In this document: positions 44,713 to 54,295 of the stretch, in pieces
Position numbering within the stretch: position 1 is the stretch's first letter
Layout of the letters: the number at the start of each line of letters is the position of its first letter
Assembly: GCF_020520285.1 (NCBI RefSeq)
Contig: NZ_CP084742.1
Span: 248,001-312,000, forward strand
Direction: 5' to 3'
DNA length: 64,000 bases
Source of the DNA: Pseudomonas sp. L5B5
GTDB taxonomy: Bacteria; Pseudomonadota; Gammaproteobacteria; Pseudomonadales; Pseudomonadaceae
Program-made: the position numbers and the translations under genes
Notes under the pieces: model-generated
Told to the model about the DNA's origin: nothing
The model's database searches: none
The model's input: only the letters and a program-made list of their open reading frames with translations

Positions 44713-45606
44713 TCATCGCAGGATAGCCGCCTTTGCCTGGCCGCACAGCTGCTGAGCAAGGTGGATGAATGCCAGGGCCGCCGGCGATGACTGGCGCCGG
44801 TCCAGCACGGCAAGACCGATCCGGCGCTGTACCACTGGAGCCAGCGGGCGGCTTGCATAACCTCTGTCCACGCCCTGGGGCAACGACAACTCGGCGACGA
44901 TGCTCAGGGCATCGCCCCGGGCCACGGTTTCCAGAGTACTGAGCAATTGTGAGCAGCGATAGCGGATATTGGGGGTCAGGCCGGCGCCGATGAACAGTCG
45001 CGAAACCAGTTCCGAGGAACCGGCCTCGGTGAGGACGAACGGCTCCCGGCACAGTTGGTCCAGGCGCAACTGTGACTCCCGCGCCAGGGCATGGCCTGCC
45101 GGAACCAGCGCCAGCAATTGGTCTTCCACCAGAGGGAAACTGTCGAAGCGTTCCTGGGGCAGCACCACGAAGCCCAGGTCGATACGCCGCTCTTCCAGCC
45201 ATTGCAGGACCTGCCGATCCGGTCCTTCATCGACGTGCACTTCGATGCCTGGATAGTCGCTGCGGTACTGCGCGAGGATCGGTGGCAGCAGGCGGATGGA
45301 GGAGGTGGGCCCGAATGAACCGATGCGCAGGGTGCCACGCTTCATGCCCCGGGCATCGGCAGCCTCCTGTTCCAGGGTCGTTGCCAGCCCGAGCATGGCC
45401 CGGGCCCGCACCAGCAGTTGCTGGCCGATATCGGTGAGTTCGACCTGGGCCTGGTGCCGGCGGAACAGCTCGACGCCCAGCTCCTGCTCCAGGGACCTGA
45501 TCGCATGGGAGACCGCCGACTGGGTAATGCCCAGGCGCGTCGCCGCGCTGGTGAAGCCCTGGAGCTCGGCCACTCGGGAGAATATCTCCAGTTGAGTCAG
45601 GGTCAT
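44713..45606 (-). CDS. LysR-family transcriptional regulator
   Basis: The 297-residue protein has the N-terminal helix-turn-helix ELQGFTSAATRLGITQSAVS, with HAIRSLEQELGVELFRRH as its second segment, and a periplasmic-binding-protein-like effector domain from about residue 90. It is divergent from an EamA-type exporter gene across an 86-base gap that carries short inverted repeats, so it probably regulates that transporter. The inducer is unknown. Confidence 0.9.
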   Translation of the reverse strand: MTLTQLEIFSRVAELQGFTSAATRLGITQSAVSHAIRSLEQELGVELFRRHQAQVELTDIGQQLLVRARAMLGLATTLEQEAADARGMKRGTLRIGSFGPTSSIRLLPPILAQYRSDYPGIEVHVDEGPDRQVLQWLEERRIDLGFVVLPQERFDSFPLVEDQLLALVPAGHALARESQLRLDQLCREPFVLTEAGSSELVSRLFIGAGLTPNIRYRCSQLLSTLETVARGDALSIVAELSLPQGVDRGYASRPLAPVVQRRIGLAVLDRRQSSPAALAFIHLAQQLCGQAKAAILR

Positions 45607-45639
45607 GAGTAAATGCTCATTTTACGATGATCAAGCATT
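45605..45639. promoter_or_regulatory. LysR-type binding site candidate
   Basis: ATGAG (45605-45609) is inverted as CTCAT at 45616-45620, and AATGCT (45612-45617) is inverted as AGCATT at 45634-45639. Two overlapping dyads in a LysR/EamA divergent gap suggest activation and autoregulation sites. This is inferred from symmetry. Confidence 0.35.
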
Positions 45640-45692
45640 AGACAAAGAATATCCCGGTAAGACAAATCCGATCTTCTTCGAGTGCGATCAAC

Positions 45693-46649
45693 ATGAGCGA
45701 GCGCCGTTTCCAAACCCCGCCGGACACCTCACCTGGCGACCTGTCGGTCTACTGCAAGCTGGCTGCGGTCACGATGATCTGGGGCGGTACCTTCGTTGCC
45801 GGGCGTTTCCTGGCTTCGGGGCTGTCGCCATTACTGGCGGCCAGCTTGCGTTTTCTCCTGGCCAGCCTGGCCCTGCTAGGTTTCATGGCCCTGGCGCGCA
45901 TCCCCCTGGCCCGCCCGAGTTTCAGGCAGCTCGGACAACTGGCGTTGCTCGGCTTCTTCGGGATCTTTTTCTACAACCTGTGCTTTTTTCTTGGCCTGCA
46001 ACAGATCAATGCGTCGCGGGCCTCGTTGATCGTTGCATTGAATCCGGCGGTGATCGCCCTGGCTTCCTGGGCGCTGTTCAAGGAGCGCCTGGAGCGCCAT
46101 CAGTTGCTGGGTATCGGCCTATGCCTGGGAGGCGCGGCGCTGGTGATCTGCAGTCGCGACCCCTCGGCCCTGGTCAGCCAGGCGGGGAGTTGGCGTGGTG
46201 ACGTGCTGATCCTCGGCTGTGTCCTGGGCTGGGGCGTGTATTCGCTGTTTTCCAAGGGCCTGAACCAGAGCCTGGGACCCTTGCAGACGGTGACCTACTC
46301 AGTGGTGCTCGGCACTTTGATGTTGTGTACCGCGACCTGGCTGCGAGGCGAATTCGAGCTGCAGGCGTTGCTGCACCTGGACCTGGCCCAGGGCCTGAGC
46401 CTGATGTACCTGGGCGTGCTGGGCTCGGCGCTGGCCTACATCTGGTACTACGACGGCCTGCGCCGAATCGGTGCCACCCGTTCGGGTGTGTTCATCGCCC
46501 TCAATCCACTGACGGCAGTGATGCTTGGAGCGTTGTTGCTGGCCGAGCAATTGAGCCTGGTGATGGTGCTGGGCGGTGTGTTGATCCTGGGCGGCATCTA
46601 CCAGTGCAACCGGCCCCTTGCGCGGGGGACAGCAAAGACGATTTCATAA
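45693..46649 (+). CDS. EamA-family (DMT superfamily) exporter
   Basis: The 318-residue protein has ten hydrophobic helices arranged as two EamA repeats: AAVTMIWGGTFVAGRFLASG starts the first, and GDVLILGCVLGWGVYSLFSK the second. The helices at the end of each repeat are SLIVALNPAVIALASW and SGVFIALNPLTAVMLGA. DMT proteins of this type export amino acids or other metabolites. Its paired LysR regulator lies divergent to it. The start at ATG 45693 has a weak ribosome site. Confidence 0.9.
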   Translation: MSERRFQTPPDTSPGDLSVYCKLAAVTMIWGGTFVAGRFLASGLSPLLAASLRFLLASLALLGFMALARIPLARPSFRQLGQLALLGFFGIFFYNLCFFLGLQQINASRASLIVALNPAVIALASWALFKERLERHQLLGIGLCLGGAALVICSRDPSALVSQAGSWRGDVLILGCVLGWGVYSLFSKGLNQSLGPLQTVTYSVVLGTLMLCTATWLRGEFELQALLHLDLAQGLSLMYLGVLGSALAYIWYYDGLRRIGATRSGVFIALNPLTAVMLGALLLAEQLSLVMVLGGVLILGGIYQCNRPLARGTAKTIS

Positions 46650-46896
46650 AGAGTGCGGACAAAGGCTTTTACGCTGTGTAGAATCTGGTTACGCATACAA
46701 TAATAAAGTCTTCTGGCAGCAGAAGCCTCGCCAGCCGGCAAGACAGGACCGATATGAAGATTCTCGGATTCCAACTCATCTATGGTGACTTCCTCGCGCG
46801 CAGCGTGCGGGGCATTTCCTGCGCACCGCCTTCCTTCCTCAGTATTGATAGCAACTAACGATCCGTTAATTCTAAAAATATGATGAGGCGCCAACC

Positions 46897-47973
46897 ATGG
46901 CAGATATCTTTGAAAACCCGATGGGCCTGATGGGCTTTGAATTCATCGAATTCGCATCGCCTACCCCCAATACCCTCGAACCGATCTTCGAGATCATGGG
47001 TTTCACCAAAGTCGCGACCCATCGTTCAAAAGACGTGCACCTGTATCGCCAAGGCGCGATCAACCTGATCCTCAACAACGAACCCAACAGCATCGCTTCC
47101 TACTTCGCCGCGGAACACGGTCCGTCGGTCTGCGGCATGGCATTTCGCGTCAAGAACGCCCAGCAGGCCTATGCCCGTGCTTTGGAGTTGGGGGCGCAGC
47201 CGATCCACGTCGCCACCGGCCCGATGGAACTGAACCTGCCGGCGATCAAGGGCATCGGCGGTGCGCCGCTGTACCTCATCGACCGTTACGGCGAAGGCAG
47301 CTCGATCTATGACATCGACTTCGTGTTCCTCGAAGGCGTGGAGCGCAACCCAGCGGGTGCCGGCCTCAAGGTCATCGACCACCTGACCCACAACGTGTAT
47401 CGCGGGCGCATGGCCTACTGGGCCGGTTTCTACGAGAAACTGTTCAACTTCCGCGAGATCCGCTACTTCGACATCAAGGGCGAGTACACCGGCCTGACCT
47501 CCAAGGCCATGAGCGCCCCGGATGGCATGATCCGCATCCCGCTGAACGAGGAATCGTCCAAGGGCGCAGGCCAGATCGAAGAGTTCCTGATGCAGTTCAA
47601 CGGCGAGGGCATCCAGCACGTGGCCTTCCTCACCGACGACCTGGTCAAGACCTGGGATGCGCTGAAGAAGATCGGCATGCGTTTCATGACCGCGCCGCCG
47701 GATACCTACTACGAAATGCTTGAAGGCCGCCTGCCGGGCCACGGCGAGCCGACTGGCGAGCTGCAATCGCGCGGTATTCTCCTGGATGGCTCGTCCAACC
47801 CGGATGACAAGCGCCTGCTGCTGCAGATCTTCTCGGAAACCCTGATGGGCCCGGTATTCTTCGAGTTCATCCAGCGCAAAGGCGATGATGGTTTCGGCGA
47901 GGGCAACTTCAAGGCGTTGTTCGAATCGATCGAGCGCGACCAGGTACGTCGTGGTGTACTCGCCACCGAATAA
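46897..47973 (+). CDS. hppD: 4-hydroxyphenylpyruvate dioxygenase
   Basis: The 358-residue non-heme iron enzyme has the C-terminal dioxygenase fold with [20 protein letters not shown] (first iron His), [17 protein letters not shown] (second iron His) and [20 protein letters not shown] (iron Glu). It turns 4-hydroxyphenylpyruvate into homogentisate, the first step of the tyrosine homogentisate pathway and the source of pyomelanin. A GAGG ribosome site precedes the ATG. A MarR-family hpaR-like gene follows 128 bases downstream. Confidence 0.97.
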   Translation: MADIFENPMGLMGFEFIEFASPTPNTLEPIFEIMGFTKVATHRSKDVHLYRQGAINLILNNEPNSIASYFAAEHGPSVCGMAFRVKNAQQAYARALELGAQPIHVATGPMELNLPAIKGIGGAPLYLIDRYGEGSSIYDIDFVFLEGVERNPAGAGLKVIDHLTHNVYRGRMAYWAGFYEKLFNFREIRYFDIKGEYTGLTSKAMSAPDGMIRIPLNEESSKGAGQIEEFLMQFNGEGIQHVAFLTDDLVKTWDALKKIGMRFMTAPPDTYYEMLEGRLPGHGEPTGELQSRGILLDGSSNPDDKRLLLQIFSETLMGPVFFEFIQRKGDDGFGEGNFKALFESIERDQVRRGVLATE

Positions 47974-48101
47974 CCTGCGCAACGCGTGAATCCAGAGCCC
48001 GGCCAGGTTGTTCCTGGTCGGGCTTTGTTTTGCCTGTCGGTTGGCGATTGTGAATGTGTTAATGTTCTCGCCCTTGTTTCCAGGCCCTGACCGACTCCTT
48101 G

Positions 48102-48524
48102 ATGAAGACACCCAGACCTTCCCTGACCTTGACCCTGTTGCAGGCCCGCGAGGCCGCCATGGCGTTTTTCCGTCCCTCCCTGAACCAGCACGACCTGACC
48201 GAGCAGCAGTGGCGGGTGATCCGCATCCTGCGCCAGAACGGCGAACTGGAGAGCCACCAGCTGGCGAAGATGGCCTGCATCCTGCCGCCGAGCATGACCG
48301 GCGTGCTGACCCGGCTGGAGCGCGATGAATACGTCAGCCGGCGCAAGTCCCCGGAAGACCAGCGCCGCCTGTTCATCACCCTGACCGAGAAGGGCCACGC
48401 CTGCTTCGACTCCATGAGCGACGACATGGAAATCAACTACCAGAAGATCCAGCAGCAATTTGGCGAAGACAAGCTGCAGGCCCTGCTGGCACTGCTCAAC
48501 GAGCTGAAGCAGATCAAGCCCTGA
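48102..48524 (+). CDS. hpaR: HpaR-type MarR-family regulator
   Basis: The 140-residue protein has the HpaR N-terminus SLTLTLLQAREAAMAFFRPS and the winged helix LESHQLAKMACILPPSMTGV, with the wing LERDEYVSRRKSPEDQRRLF. HpaR proteins repress the homoprotocatechuate meta-cleavage operon and respond to its aromatic intermediates. The start is ATG 48102, preceded by a TTG in the same frame. Here it lies next to hppD, about 9 kb from the hpa operon. Confidence 0.88.
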   Translation: MKTPRPSLTLTLLQAREAAMAFFRPSLNQHDLTEQQWRVIRILRQNGELESHQLAKMACILPPSMTGVLTRLERDEYVSRRKSPEDQRRLFITLTEKGHACFDSMSDDMEINYQKIQQQFGEDKLQALLALLNELKQIKP

Positions 48525-48608
48525 CGAAACCCTGCAACTGTAGCGACAGCCCCGCCAGGGCGAGGCTGCGCGAAGGCCAGCAGCTTGCTGGCCGGCCCCT
48601 CGAGCCCA

Positions 48609-49490
48609 TTACCCTCGCCGCTGGCGCAGCAGGTGGCGCGCACCCTCGGTGATCAGCACCAGTACCGCCAGCCAGATCGGCACGTAGGTCAGCCATTGGC
48701 CGCCGTTGATGCTTTCTCCCAGCAACAGGGCTACCAGCAGCAGCAACACCGGTTCCACGTAGCTGAGCAGGCCGAACAGGCTGAAGGCCAACTGGCGGCT
48801 GGCGATGATGTAGCACACCAGCGCCGAGGCGCTGATCAGGCCCAGCAGCGGGATCAGCAAGTACAGCCTGGGGTGTGCATCCAGTACGGCGAACCCCTGC
48901 TCACCGCCTTGCACGACCCACAGCGCCACCGGTATCAACAGCGCCATGTCCAGCCACAAGCCACCCAGGTGGTCACTCTGCAAGCGCCGGCGCAGCACGA
49001 AATACAGCGGGTAGCCCACGGCCACCACCAGGGTCGCCCAGGAAAAACTGCCCGCCTGGTACAGCTCGTTGAGCACCCCGATGCAGGCCAGCGTTGCGGC
49101 CACCTTTTGCAGCCGCGACAGGCGTTCGCCGTAGACGATGCGTCCCGTGAGGATCATGGTCAGCGGCAGCAGGAAGTAGCCCTGGGACACATCCAGGCTG
49201 TAGCCGTTGAGTGGCGCCCACATGAACAGCCACAGCTGCACGCCCACCAGGGCCGAGGACAGCAGCAGGGCCAGGCCCATGGCCGGCCGGGCTCGCACCC
49301 GGCGCAAGACTTCGCCGACCCGCTGCCACTCACCGGTGAACAGCATGAACAGGGTCATGCAGGGCAGGGTGAGGAGCATTCGCCAGCCGAAGATCTCCAC
49401 CCCGGTAAGGGGCGCCAGCAGCGAAGTGTAGAAATACATGACGGCGAACAGCACCGACGCCAGGACCGATAACGCAATACCTTTAGACAC
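48609..49490 (-). CDS. rarD: RarD-type EamA transporter
   Basis: The 293-residue membrane protein has about ten helices and the RarD hallmark LSVLASVLFAVMYFYTSLLA, then IFGWRMLLTLP. The central GYFLLPLTMILTGRIVYGERLS and the C-terminal SYVEPVLLLLVALLLGESI are shared by this EamA subgroup. RarD is linked to chloramphenicol sensitivity by old annotations, but its substrate is unproved. It starts at a GTG (49488-49490) with GAGGAC upstream and is convergent with hpaR. Confidence 0.9.
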   Translation of the reverse strand: MSKGIALSVLASVLFAVMYFYTSLLAPLTGVEIFGWRMLLTLPCMTLFMLFTGEWQRVGEVLRRVRARPAMGLALLLSSALVGVQLWLFMWAPLNGYSLDVSQGYFLLPLTMILTGRIVYGERLSRLQKVAATLACIGVLNELYQAGSFSWATLVVAVGYPLYFVLRRRLQSDHLGGLWLDMALLIPVALWVVQGGEQGFAVLDAHPRLYLLIPLLGLISASALVCYIIASRQLAFSLFGLLSYVEPVLLLLVALLLGESINGGQWLTYVPIWLAVLVLITEGARHLLRQRRG

Positions 49491-49677
49491 ACTGTCCTCA
49501 TAAGACCCGGATGCGCAGGGCGCATGGAGTGGGGGGAAACAAGCGTGGGCAATATAGAGGGTTTGGCGCGAGATTTTTGCTCTGTTTGCGACATGCCGGC
49601 GGGATATTTTTTCATTTGTACCCCAGGTCGCGTCCAGGCGCCGCTGGCGGCGGCCCTAGGGCCGCCACCGGCACCTC

Positions 49678-50691
49678 TCAGTCGAGGCGGGCAAAACGTC
49701 CCGGGACGAAATGGCTGACATCGTTGAAGCCCGGAGTCGAGGCATGCCCCGGAGTGACCAGGGCGTCGATGAAGGCTTCGTCCTCGGCGCTGATGCGCAC
49801 GGCCAGTGCCCGGGCATAGGCGTCCCACTGGGCCTCGGTGCGGGGGCCGACGATGGCCGAGCTGACGGCCTGGTTGTTCAGCACCCAGGCAATGGCGAAC
49901 TCGACGATGCCGACCCCGCGACCCTGGGCATATTGCTGGACCTGTTGGGCGATATGCAGGGACTCCACACGCCACTCGGTCTCCAGGATGCGCTTGTCCT
50001 GGCGCCCGGCACGGCTGCCACTGTCCGGGGCGACGTCGGGTGCGTACTTGCCGCTGAGCACACCGCGGGCCAGGGGGCTGTAGGGCACCACCCCCAGTCC
50101 GTAGGCCTTGGCGGCGGTGATCTGCTCGCCTTCGGCCTGGCGATTGACCAGGTTGTACAACGGCTGGCTGATCACCGGACGCGCCACGCCCAGTTGGTCG
50201 GCAATGCGTACCGCCTCGGCGATCCGCCAGCCCCGGTAGTTGGACAGCCCCCAGTAACGGATCTTGCCTTGGCGCAACAGGTCGCCGATGGCCGCGATAC
50301 TCACCTCCAGCGGTGTGTCGTGGTCCTCGCGATGCAGGTAGTAGATGTCCAGGTAATCGGTGCCCAGCCGAGTCAGGCTGGCCTCGATGGCGTTGAAGAT
50401 GTGCTTGCGGTTCAGGCCGCTGCGGTTGGGCACGCCGTCCGAGGGGCCGAAGCCGACCTTGGAGGCCAGCACCCATTCGTGGCGATGGCGGGCGATGGCC
50501 TCGCCGACGATCTCCTCGGAACGGCCCTGGTTGTAGACGTCGGCCGTGTCGATGAAGTTGATGCCCTGGTCCCAGGCCTTGTCGATGATGCGCAACGAGT
50601 CTTCGGTGCTGGTCTGCTCGCCGAACATCATGGTGCCCAGGGTCAGGCTGGAAACCTTGAGGCCGGAGTGGCCGAGGATGCGATAGCTCAT
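49678..50691 (-). CDS. Aldo/keto reductase
   Basis: The 337-residue protein starts at ATG 50691 (MSYRILGHSGLKVSSLTLGT). It has the family (alpha/beta)8 signature: INFIDTADVYNQGRSEEIVG with catalytic Asp and Tyr, EWVLASKVGFGP with catalytic Lys, and YLDIYYLHREDHDTPLE with catalytic His. The C-terminal region AIVGPRTEAQWDAYA binds NADPH. It resembles the YajO/tas-like oxidoreductases. It lies downstream of and co-directional with a LysR gene. Confidence 0.9.
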   Translation of the reverse strand: MSYRILGHSGLKVSSLTLGTMMFGEQTSTEDSLRIIDKAWDQGINFIDTADVYNQGRSEEIVGEAIARHRHEWVLASKVGFGPSDGVPNRSGLNRKHIFNAIEASLTRLGTDYLDIYYLHREDHDTPLEVSIAAIGDLLRQGKIRYWGLSNYRGWRIAEAVRIADQLGVARPVISQPLYNLVNRQAEGEQITAAKAYGLGVVPYSPLARGVLSGKYAPDVAPDSGSRAGRQDKRILETEWRVESLHIAQQVQQYAQGRGVGIVEFAIAWVLNNQAVSSAIVGPRTEAQWDAYARALAVRISAEDEAFIDALVTPGHASTPGFNDVSHFVPGRFARLD

Positions 50692-50782
50692 GGGGCGGGA
50701 TCCTTGTGTTGGAGAGGTGGCCGGAGGCCGGCCATCGGGGCCGACCATCAAATACCAGAACCGCAGGCCGGGGCAATGCCTG

Positions 50783-51682
50783 TCAGGGGCACAGGTCACC
50801 ACAGCGCTGCACCAGGAAGGCGTGCAGCAGGCGCACCCGCTCGGACACCTGCAGGCGATGCGGGCACAGCAGGTTGAAGGGCGTCGGCTCGCCCGCCCAA
50901 TCGGTGAGCAGCGGCACCAGGCGGCCGGCGCGAATGTCCTGGGCCACATCCAGCCTTGCCTTGTAGACCAGGCCATGGCCAGCCAGGGCCCAGCGCCGGG
51001 CCACCTCGCCGTCGTCGCACAGGTAGTCGCCGTGCACCTGTATTTCGCAGCCCTGGTTGTCTCGGCTGAAACGCCAGAGGTCAAAGGGCTGACCGTTGCG
51101 CAGGTAGAGCAGGGCACTGTGCCGGGCGAGATCCGCCGGTGTCTGCGGCGTGCCGTGGCGCGCCAGGTACTGCGGGCTGGCACACACCACCCGGCGATGC
51201 CCGGCCAGGATCGGCAGCGCCACCAGGCTGGAATCACCAGGCACGCCGAAACGCAGGGCCACATCGACGCTGTCGCGGAACAAGTCGGCATGACGGTCGT
51301 CGAGCCGCAGCTGCAAGCGCAACTGCGGATGCTGGTGCTTGAAGTCATCGAGCCAGGGCAGCAGCGCATTGCGCCCGAAATCCGAAGGGGCCGACAGTTG
51401 CAATACGCCGGCCAGGCCCTGTCCCTGCTGCTTGAGCGCCTGTTCGCCATCTTCCAGGGCCGCCAGCGCCAGGCGCACGCTGTCCAGGTAGCGCCGGCCC
51501 TCTTCGGTCAGGCGCAGGCTGCGGGTGGAGCGGGCCAACAGGCGGCTGCCCAGGCGGGTTTCCAGGCGCTTGAGGGCGATGCTGGCCGCTGCCGGGGTGA
51601 TGCCAAGGCTGCGTGCCGCAGCGGAAATGCTTCCGTCATCGGCGATGCGGGCGAAGATTTCCAGGTCGAGGATCGAGCTCAT
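50783..51682 (-). CDS. LysR-family transcriptional regulator
   Basis: The 299-residue protein has the DNA-binding helices FARIADDGSISAAARSLGIT and PAAASIALKRLETRLGSRLL, with a typical effector-binding domain (residues 90-295). It belongs to the AaeR/PtxR-like group that often controls neighbouring oxidoreductases. It is divergent from an SDR-VOC gene pair and co-directional with an aldo/keto reductase, either of which may be its target. Confidence 0.9.
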   Translation of the reverse strand: MSSILDLEIFARIADDGSISAAARSLGITPAAASIALKRLETRLGSRLLARSTRSLRLTEEGRRYLDSVRLALAALEDGEQALKQQGQGLAGVLQLSAPSDFGRNALLPWLDDFKHQHPQLRLQLRLDDRHADLFRDSVDVALRFGVPGDSSLVALPILAGHRRVVCASPQYLARHGTPQTPADLARHSALLYLRNGQPFDLWRFSRDNQGCEIQVHGDYLCDDGEVARRWALAGHGLVYKARLDVAQDIRAGRLVPLLTDWAGEPTPFNLLCPHRLQVSERVRLLHAFLVQRCGDLCP

Positions 51683-51782
51683 TGATAAAAATCCTTTAAA
51701 GATCCTTGCGTTTTAAGCGGATTTTTCTTCGATTGGCAAGTAAGGAAGATGTAATTCCCTTGAAACATGACAGGTGATTGCA

Positions 51783-52514
51783 ATGACTCTTTCCAATCCA
51801 GGCTTGCACCAGCAGACCATCGTCGTGATCGGTGCCGGCAGCGGCATCGGTGCCGCGGTGGCACACCAGGCCGCAGCCCGCGGAGCCCAGGTAGTGCTGG
51901 CCGGGCGTGATCTCCAAGCCTTGCAGCGCCTGCAGGCCCGCTTGCCGGACAGCGCCCGCAGCATCGTCGTGGACATGACTGACGCTGCCAGCCTCAACGC
52001 CTTGTTCCAGGCCGTGGGCGGCTTCGATCACCTGGTGATCAGCGCCGGCCCGGCCGTTGTCGCCAAGCCCCTGGCCGACACCGACCTGCAGGACGCCCAG
52101 CGGGCCTTCGAGGTCAAGTTCTGGGGCGTCTGGCGCGCTGTGCAGGCCGCGCTGCCTTACCTGGCGGCCCACGGCAGTATCAGCCTCACCTCGGGTCTGC
52201 TGTCGCGCAAGTTGGTCCCCGGGCAAGTGCTCAAGACCACCCTCAATGCCGCCCTGGAAGCCCTGGGCAAGCACCTGGCCAAGGAACTGGCACCACGGCG
52301 GGTGAACGTCATCAGCCCGGGCGTCACCGATACCGAGGCCTATGCCGGGATGACCGCCGAGGCCCGGGCGACGATGTTCGCCAAGACCGCAGCGAGCCTG
52401 CCGGTCGGTCGGGTCGGTCTTCCCGGGGAGGTGGCGGCAGCCTTCATCCTGGCCATGGAGAACGGCTTCATCAGCGGCAGCCTGATCGATGTCGACGGCG
52501 GTGGCCTGTTGTGA
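51783..52514 (+). CDS. Short-chain dehydrogenase/reductase
   Basis: The 243-residue protein has the Rossmann motif TIVVIGAGSGIGAAVAHQAA and the adjacent strand VDMTDAASLNALFQAVGGFD. The classical active site Ser-Tyr-Lys is incomplete: SGLLSRKLVPGQVLKTTLNA carries Ser and Lys, but Tyr is replaced near the usual Y-x-x-x-K position (PGQVLK). This makes activity uncertain or atypical. It overlaps the following VOC gene by 4 bases. AGGTG precedes ATG 51783. Confidence 0.85.
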   Translation: MTLSNPGLHQQTIVVIGAGSGIGAAVAHQAAARGAQVVLAGRDLQALQRLQARLPDSARSIVVDMTDAASLNALFQAVGGFDHLVISAGPAVVAKPLADTDLQDAQRAFEVKFWGVWRAVQAALPYLAAHGSISLTSGLLSRKLVPGQVLKTTLNAALEALGKHLAKELAPRRVNVISPGVTDTEAYAGMTAEARATMFAKTAASLPVGRVGLPGEVAAAFILAMENGFISGSLIDVDGGGLL

Positions 52515-52921
52515 GCTGGCGCTTCGACCACCTGGCGTTCAACACCGACGGCGGCCCGGCCTTGCCCCAGGCGCTTGCCGAGCTGCTGGGGCTGCAAGCG
52601 GGACGCCGTCCACCGTTTCCCTTCCCGGGGCGCTGGCTGTACCAGGACGGGCAGGCGCTGGTCCATGTCATCGAGCAGGACGCTTGCCCCGAGCCGCAAT
52701 TGAGCCACATTGCCTTCAGCACCCTGGAGGCCGCCGCCACGGTCTTGCTGCGGGTGCAGGCCAGCGGTCTTGAGTACCAGGTGGCGCAGGTGCCGGAAGA
52801 TGGCATCTGGCAAATCTTCGTCCGCCTGCCCGGCGGGCTGGTACTGGAGCTGGACGCTCCAGCGGCGGGGGAGTTGGCTGTCAGCCATGATTACGCCCGG
52901 CACGCTGGCGCGCCGGACTGA
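52511..52921 (+). CDS. VOC-family protein
   Basis: The 136-residue protein begins MSWRFDHLAFNTDGG at a GTG overlapping the SDR stop codon. It has the paired strand pattern of VOC enzymes: FDHLAFNT, LVHVIEQDA, LSHIAFST and GIWQIFVRLPGGLVLELDAP. The metal-site glutamate is plausible in LVLELD. It is probably co-translated with the SDR and acts on the same metabolite. A terminator follows. Confidence 0.8.
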   Translation: MSWRFDHLAFNTDGGPALPQALAELLGLQAGRRPPFPFPGRWLYQDGQALVHVIEQDACPEPQLSHIAFSTLEAAATVLLRVQASGLEYQVAQVPEDGIWQIFVRLPGGLVLELDAPAAGELAVSHDYARHAGAPD

Positions 52922-52932
52922 CGCCCACCACG

Positions 52933-52970
52933 AAAAAAGCCCGTTCCAGCCGATGCTCGAACGGGCTTTT
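52933..52970. terminator. Bidirectional terminator between the VOC and MFS genes
   Basis: AAAAGCCCGTTC and GAACGGGCTTTT form a 12-bp stem with a 12-base loop and T-tails both ways. Confidence 0.85.
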
Positions 52971-52984
52971 GCCGTGGCCGTGGC

Positions 52985-54295
52985 TCAGCGATGCAAGGTA
53001 CGGGTCATGCGCAGGGCCAGTAGGCTGCCGGCGACGATCACTGCCGCCAACAGGTACAGCGCCGCGTCGGTGGAGCCGGTGGTGTCCTTGACCCAGCCGA
53101 CGATATACGGGCTGAGGAAGCCAGCCATCTGGCCCATGGAGTTGATCAGCGCCAGGCCGCCAGCAGCGGCCCCGGCACTGAGCAGAGCGGTGGGCACTGG
53201 CCAGAACATCGGCAGGCCGGTGAGGGCGCCCATGGTGGCGATGCTCAGGCCGACAATGGCGATGGCCGGGTTGGCGGCAAAGTTCACCGCGATCAGCAGG
53301 CCGGCGGCACCCATCAGCATCGGCACCACGAGGTGCCAGCGGCGTTCCTTGTGCAGGTCCGCCGAGCGGCCCACCAGGAGCATGAACACAGCGGCCAGCA
53401 GGTAGGGGATCGCGCTGAGCCAGCCGATCACCAGGTTATCGGCAAAACCCAGGCTCTTGATGATCGACGGCAGCCAGAAGTTGATGGCATAGACCCCGCT
53501 CTGGATGCAGAAGTAGATCAGGCCGAAGGCCCAGATCGCCGGGTTCTTGAACACCTGGGTCAGGGAGTCGCTGGCGGTCTTGGGCTGGTTGGCGGCGTCT
53601 GCGGCCTGGTCGGCCTCCAGTACTGCACGCTCGGCGGGGCTCAGCCACTTGGCGTGGGCGAAGTTGTCGTTGAGCAGGAAATACGCCAGGGCGCCGAGCA
53701 TCACCGTCGGAATGCCTTGCAGCAGGAACATCCACTGCCAACCGGCAAGGCCGCCCTGGCCCGCGGCGAAGTGGTTGAGAATCCACCCGGAGAACGGGCT
53801 GCCCAACAGGCCCGAGACCGGGATCGCCGACATGAACAGGGCCATGATCCGGCCACGGCGGAAGGTCGGGAACCACTGCGACAAGTACAGCACCACCCCG
53901 GGAAAGAAGCCGGCTTCAGCGGCCCCGGTGAACAGGCGCAGGGTGTAGAACTGGGTGGGCGTGGTGACGAACAGGAGGCAGGTGGACAGCGTGCCCCAGG
54001 TGATCATCATCAGGGCGATCCAGCGCCGTGGGCCGAAGCGGGTCAGCGCCAGGTTGCTTGGCACGCCGCACAGCACGTAGCCGATGAAAAAGATCCCGGC
54101 CCCCAGGCCGTAGACCGTTTCACTGAATTTCAAGGCATCGAGCATCTGCAACTTGGCAAAGCCGACGTTGACCCGGTCCAGGTAGTTGAACAGATAGCAG
54201 ATGAAGATGAAGGGGATCAGGCGCAGGGTGATGCGCTTGTAGACGGCGTTCTTGTCGTCAGCCTGGGCCAGTGCCGCAGCGGCTCTGTGTGACAT
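52985..54295 (-). CDS. MFS transporter of the anion/cation symporter (GudP/GarP-like) family
   Basis: The 436-residue protein has twelve helices. The signature IPFIFICYLFNYLDRVNVGF starts helix 1, followed by [20 protein letters not shown]. This is the family of glucarate/galactarate (GudP, GarP) and phthalate transporters. It is divergent from a CdaR-type regulator and near a glycerate kinase gene, so uptake of a sugar diacid or glycerate is the likely role. Start ATG 54295 has AGAGAG upstream. The upstream extension is out of step with the family N-terminus. Confidence 0.9.
   Translation of the reverse strand: MSHRAAAALAQADDKNAVYKRITLRLIPFIFICYLFNYLDRVNVGFAKLQMLDALKFSETVYGLGAGIFFIGYVLCGVPSNLALTRFGPRRWIALMMITWGTLSTCLLFVTTPTQFYTLRLFTGAAEAGFFPGVVLYLSQWFPTFRRGRIMALFMSAIPVSGLLGSPFSGWILNHFAAGQGGLAGWQWMFLLQGIPTVMLGALAYFLLNDNFAHAKWLSPAERAVLEADQAADAANQPKTASDSLTQVFKNPAIWAFGLIYFCIQSGVYAINFWLPSIIKSLGFADNLVIGWLSAIPYLLAAVFMLLVGRSADLHKERRWHLVVPMLMGAAGLLIAVNFAANPAIAIVGLSIATMGALTGLPMFWPVPTALLSAGAAAGGLALINSMGQMAGFLSPYIVGWVKDTTGSTDAALYLLAAVIVAGSLLALRMTRTLHR

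Noticed and set aside
48540..48600. GC-rich palindromic sequence between hpaR and rarD
   Set aside because: It resembles half of a REP-type repeat (GTAGCGACAGCC..GGCGAGGCTGCG), but no inverted partner is present, so it is not called.
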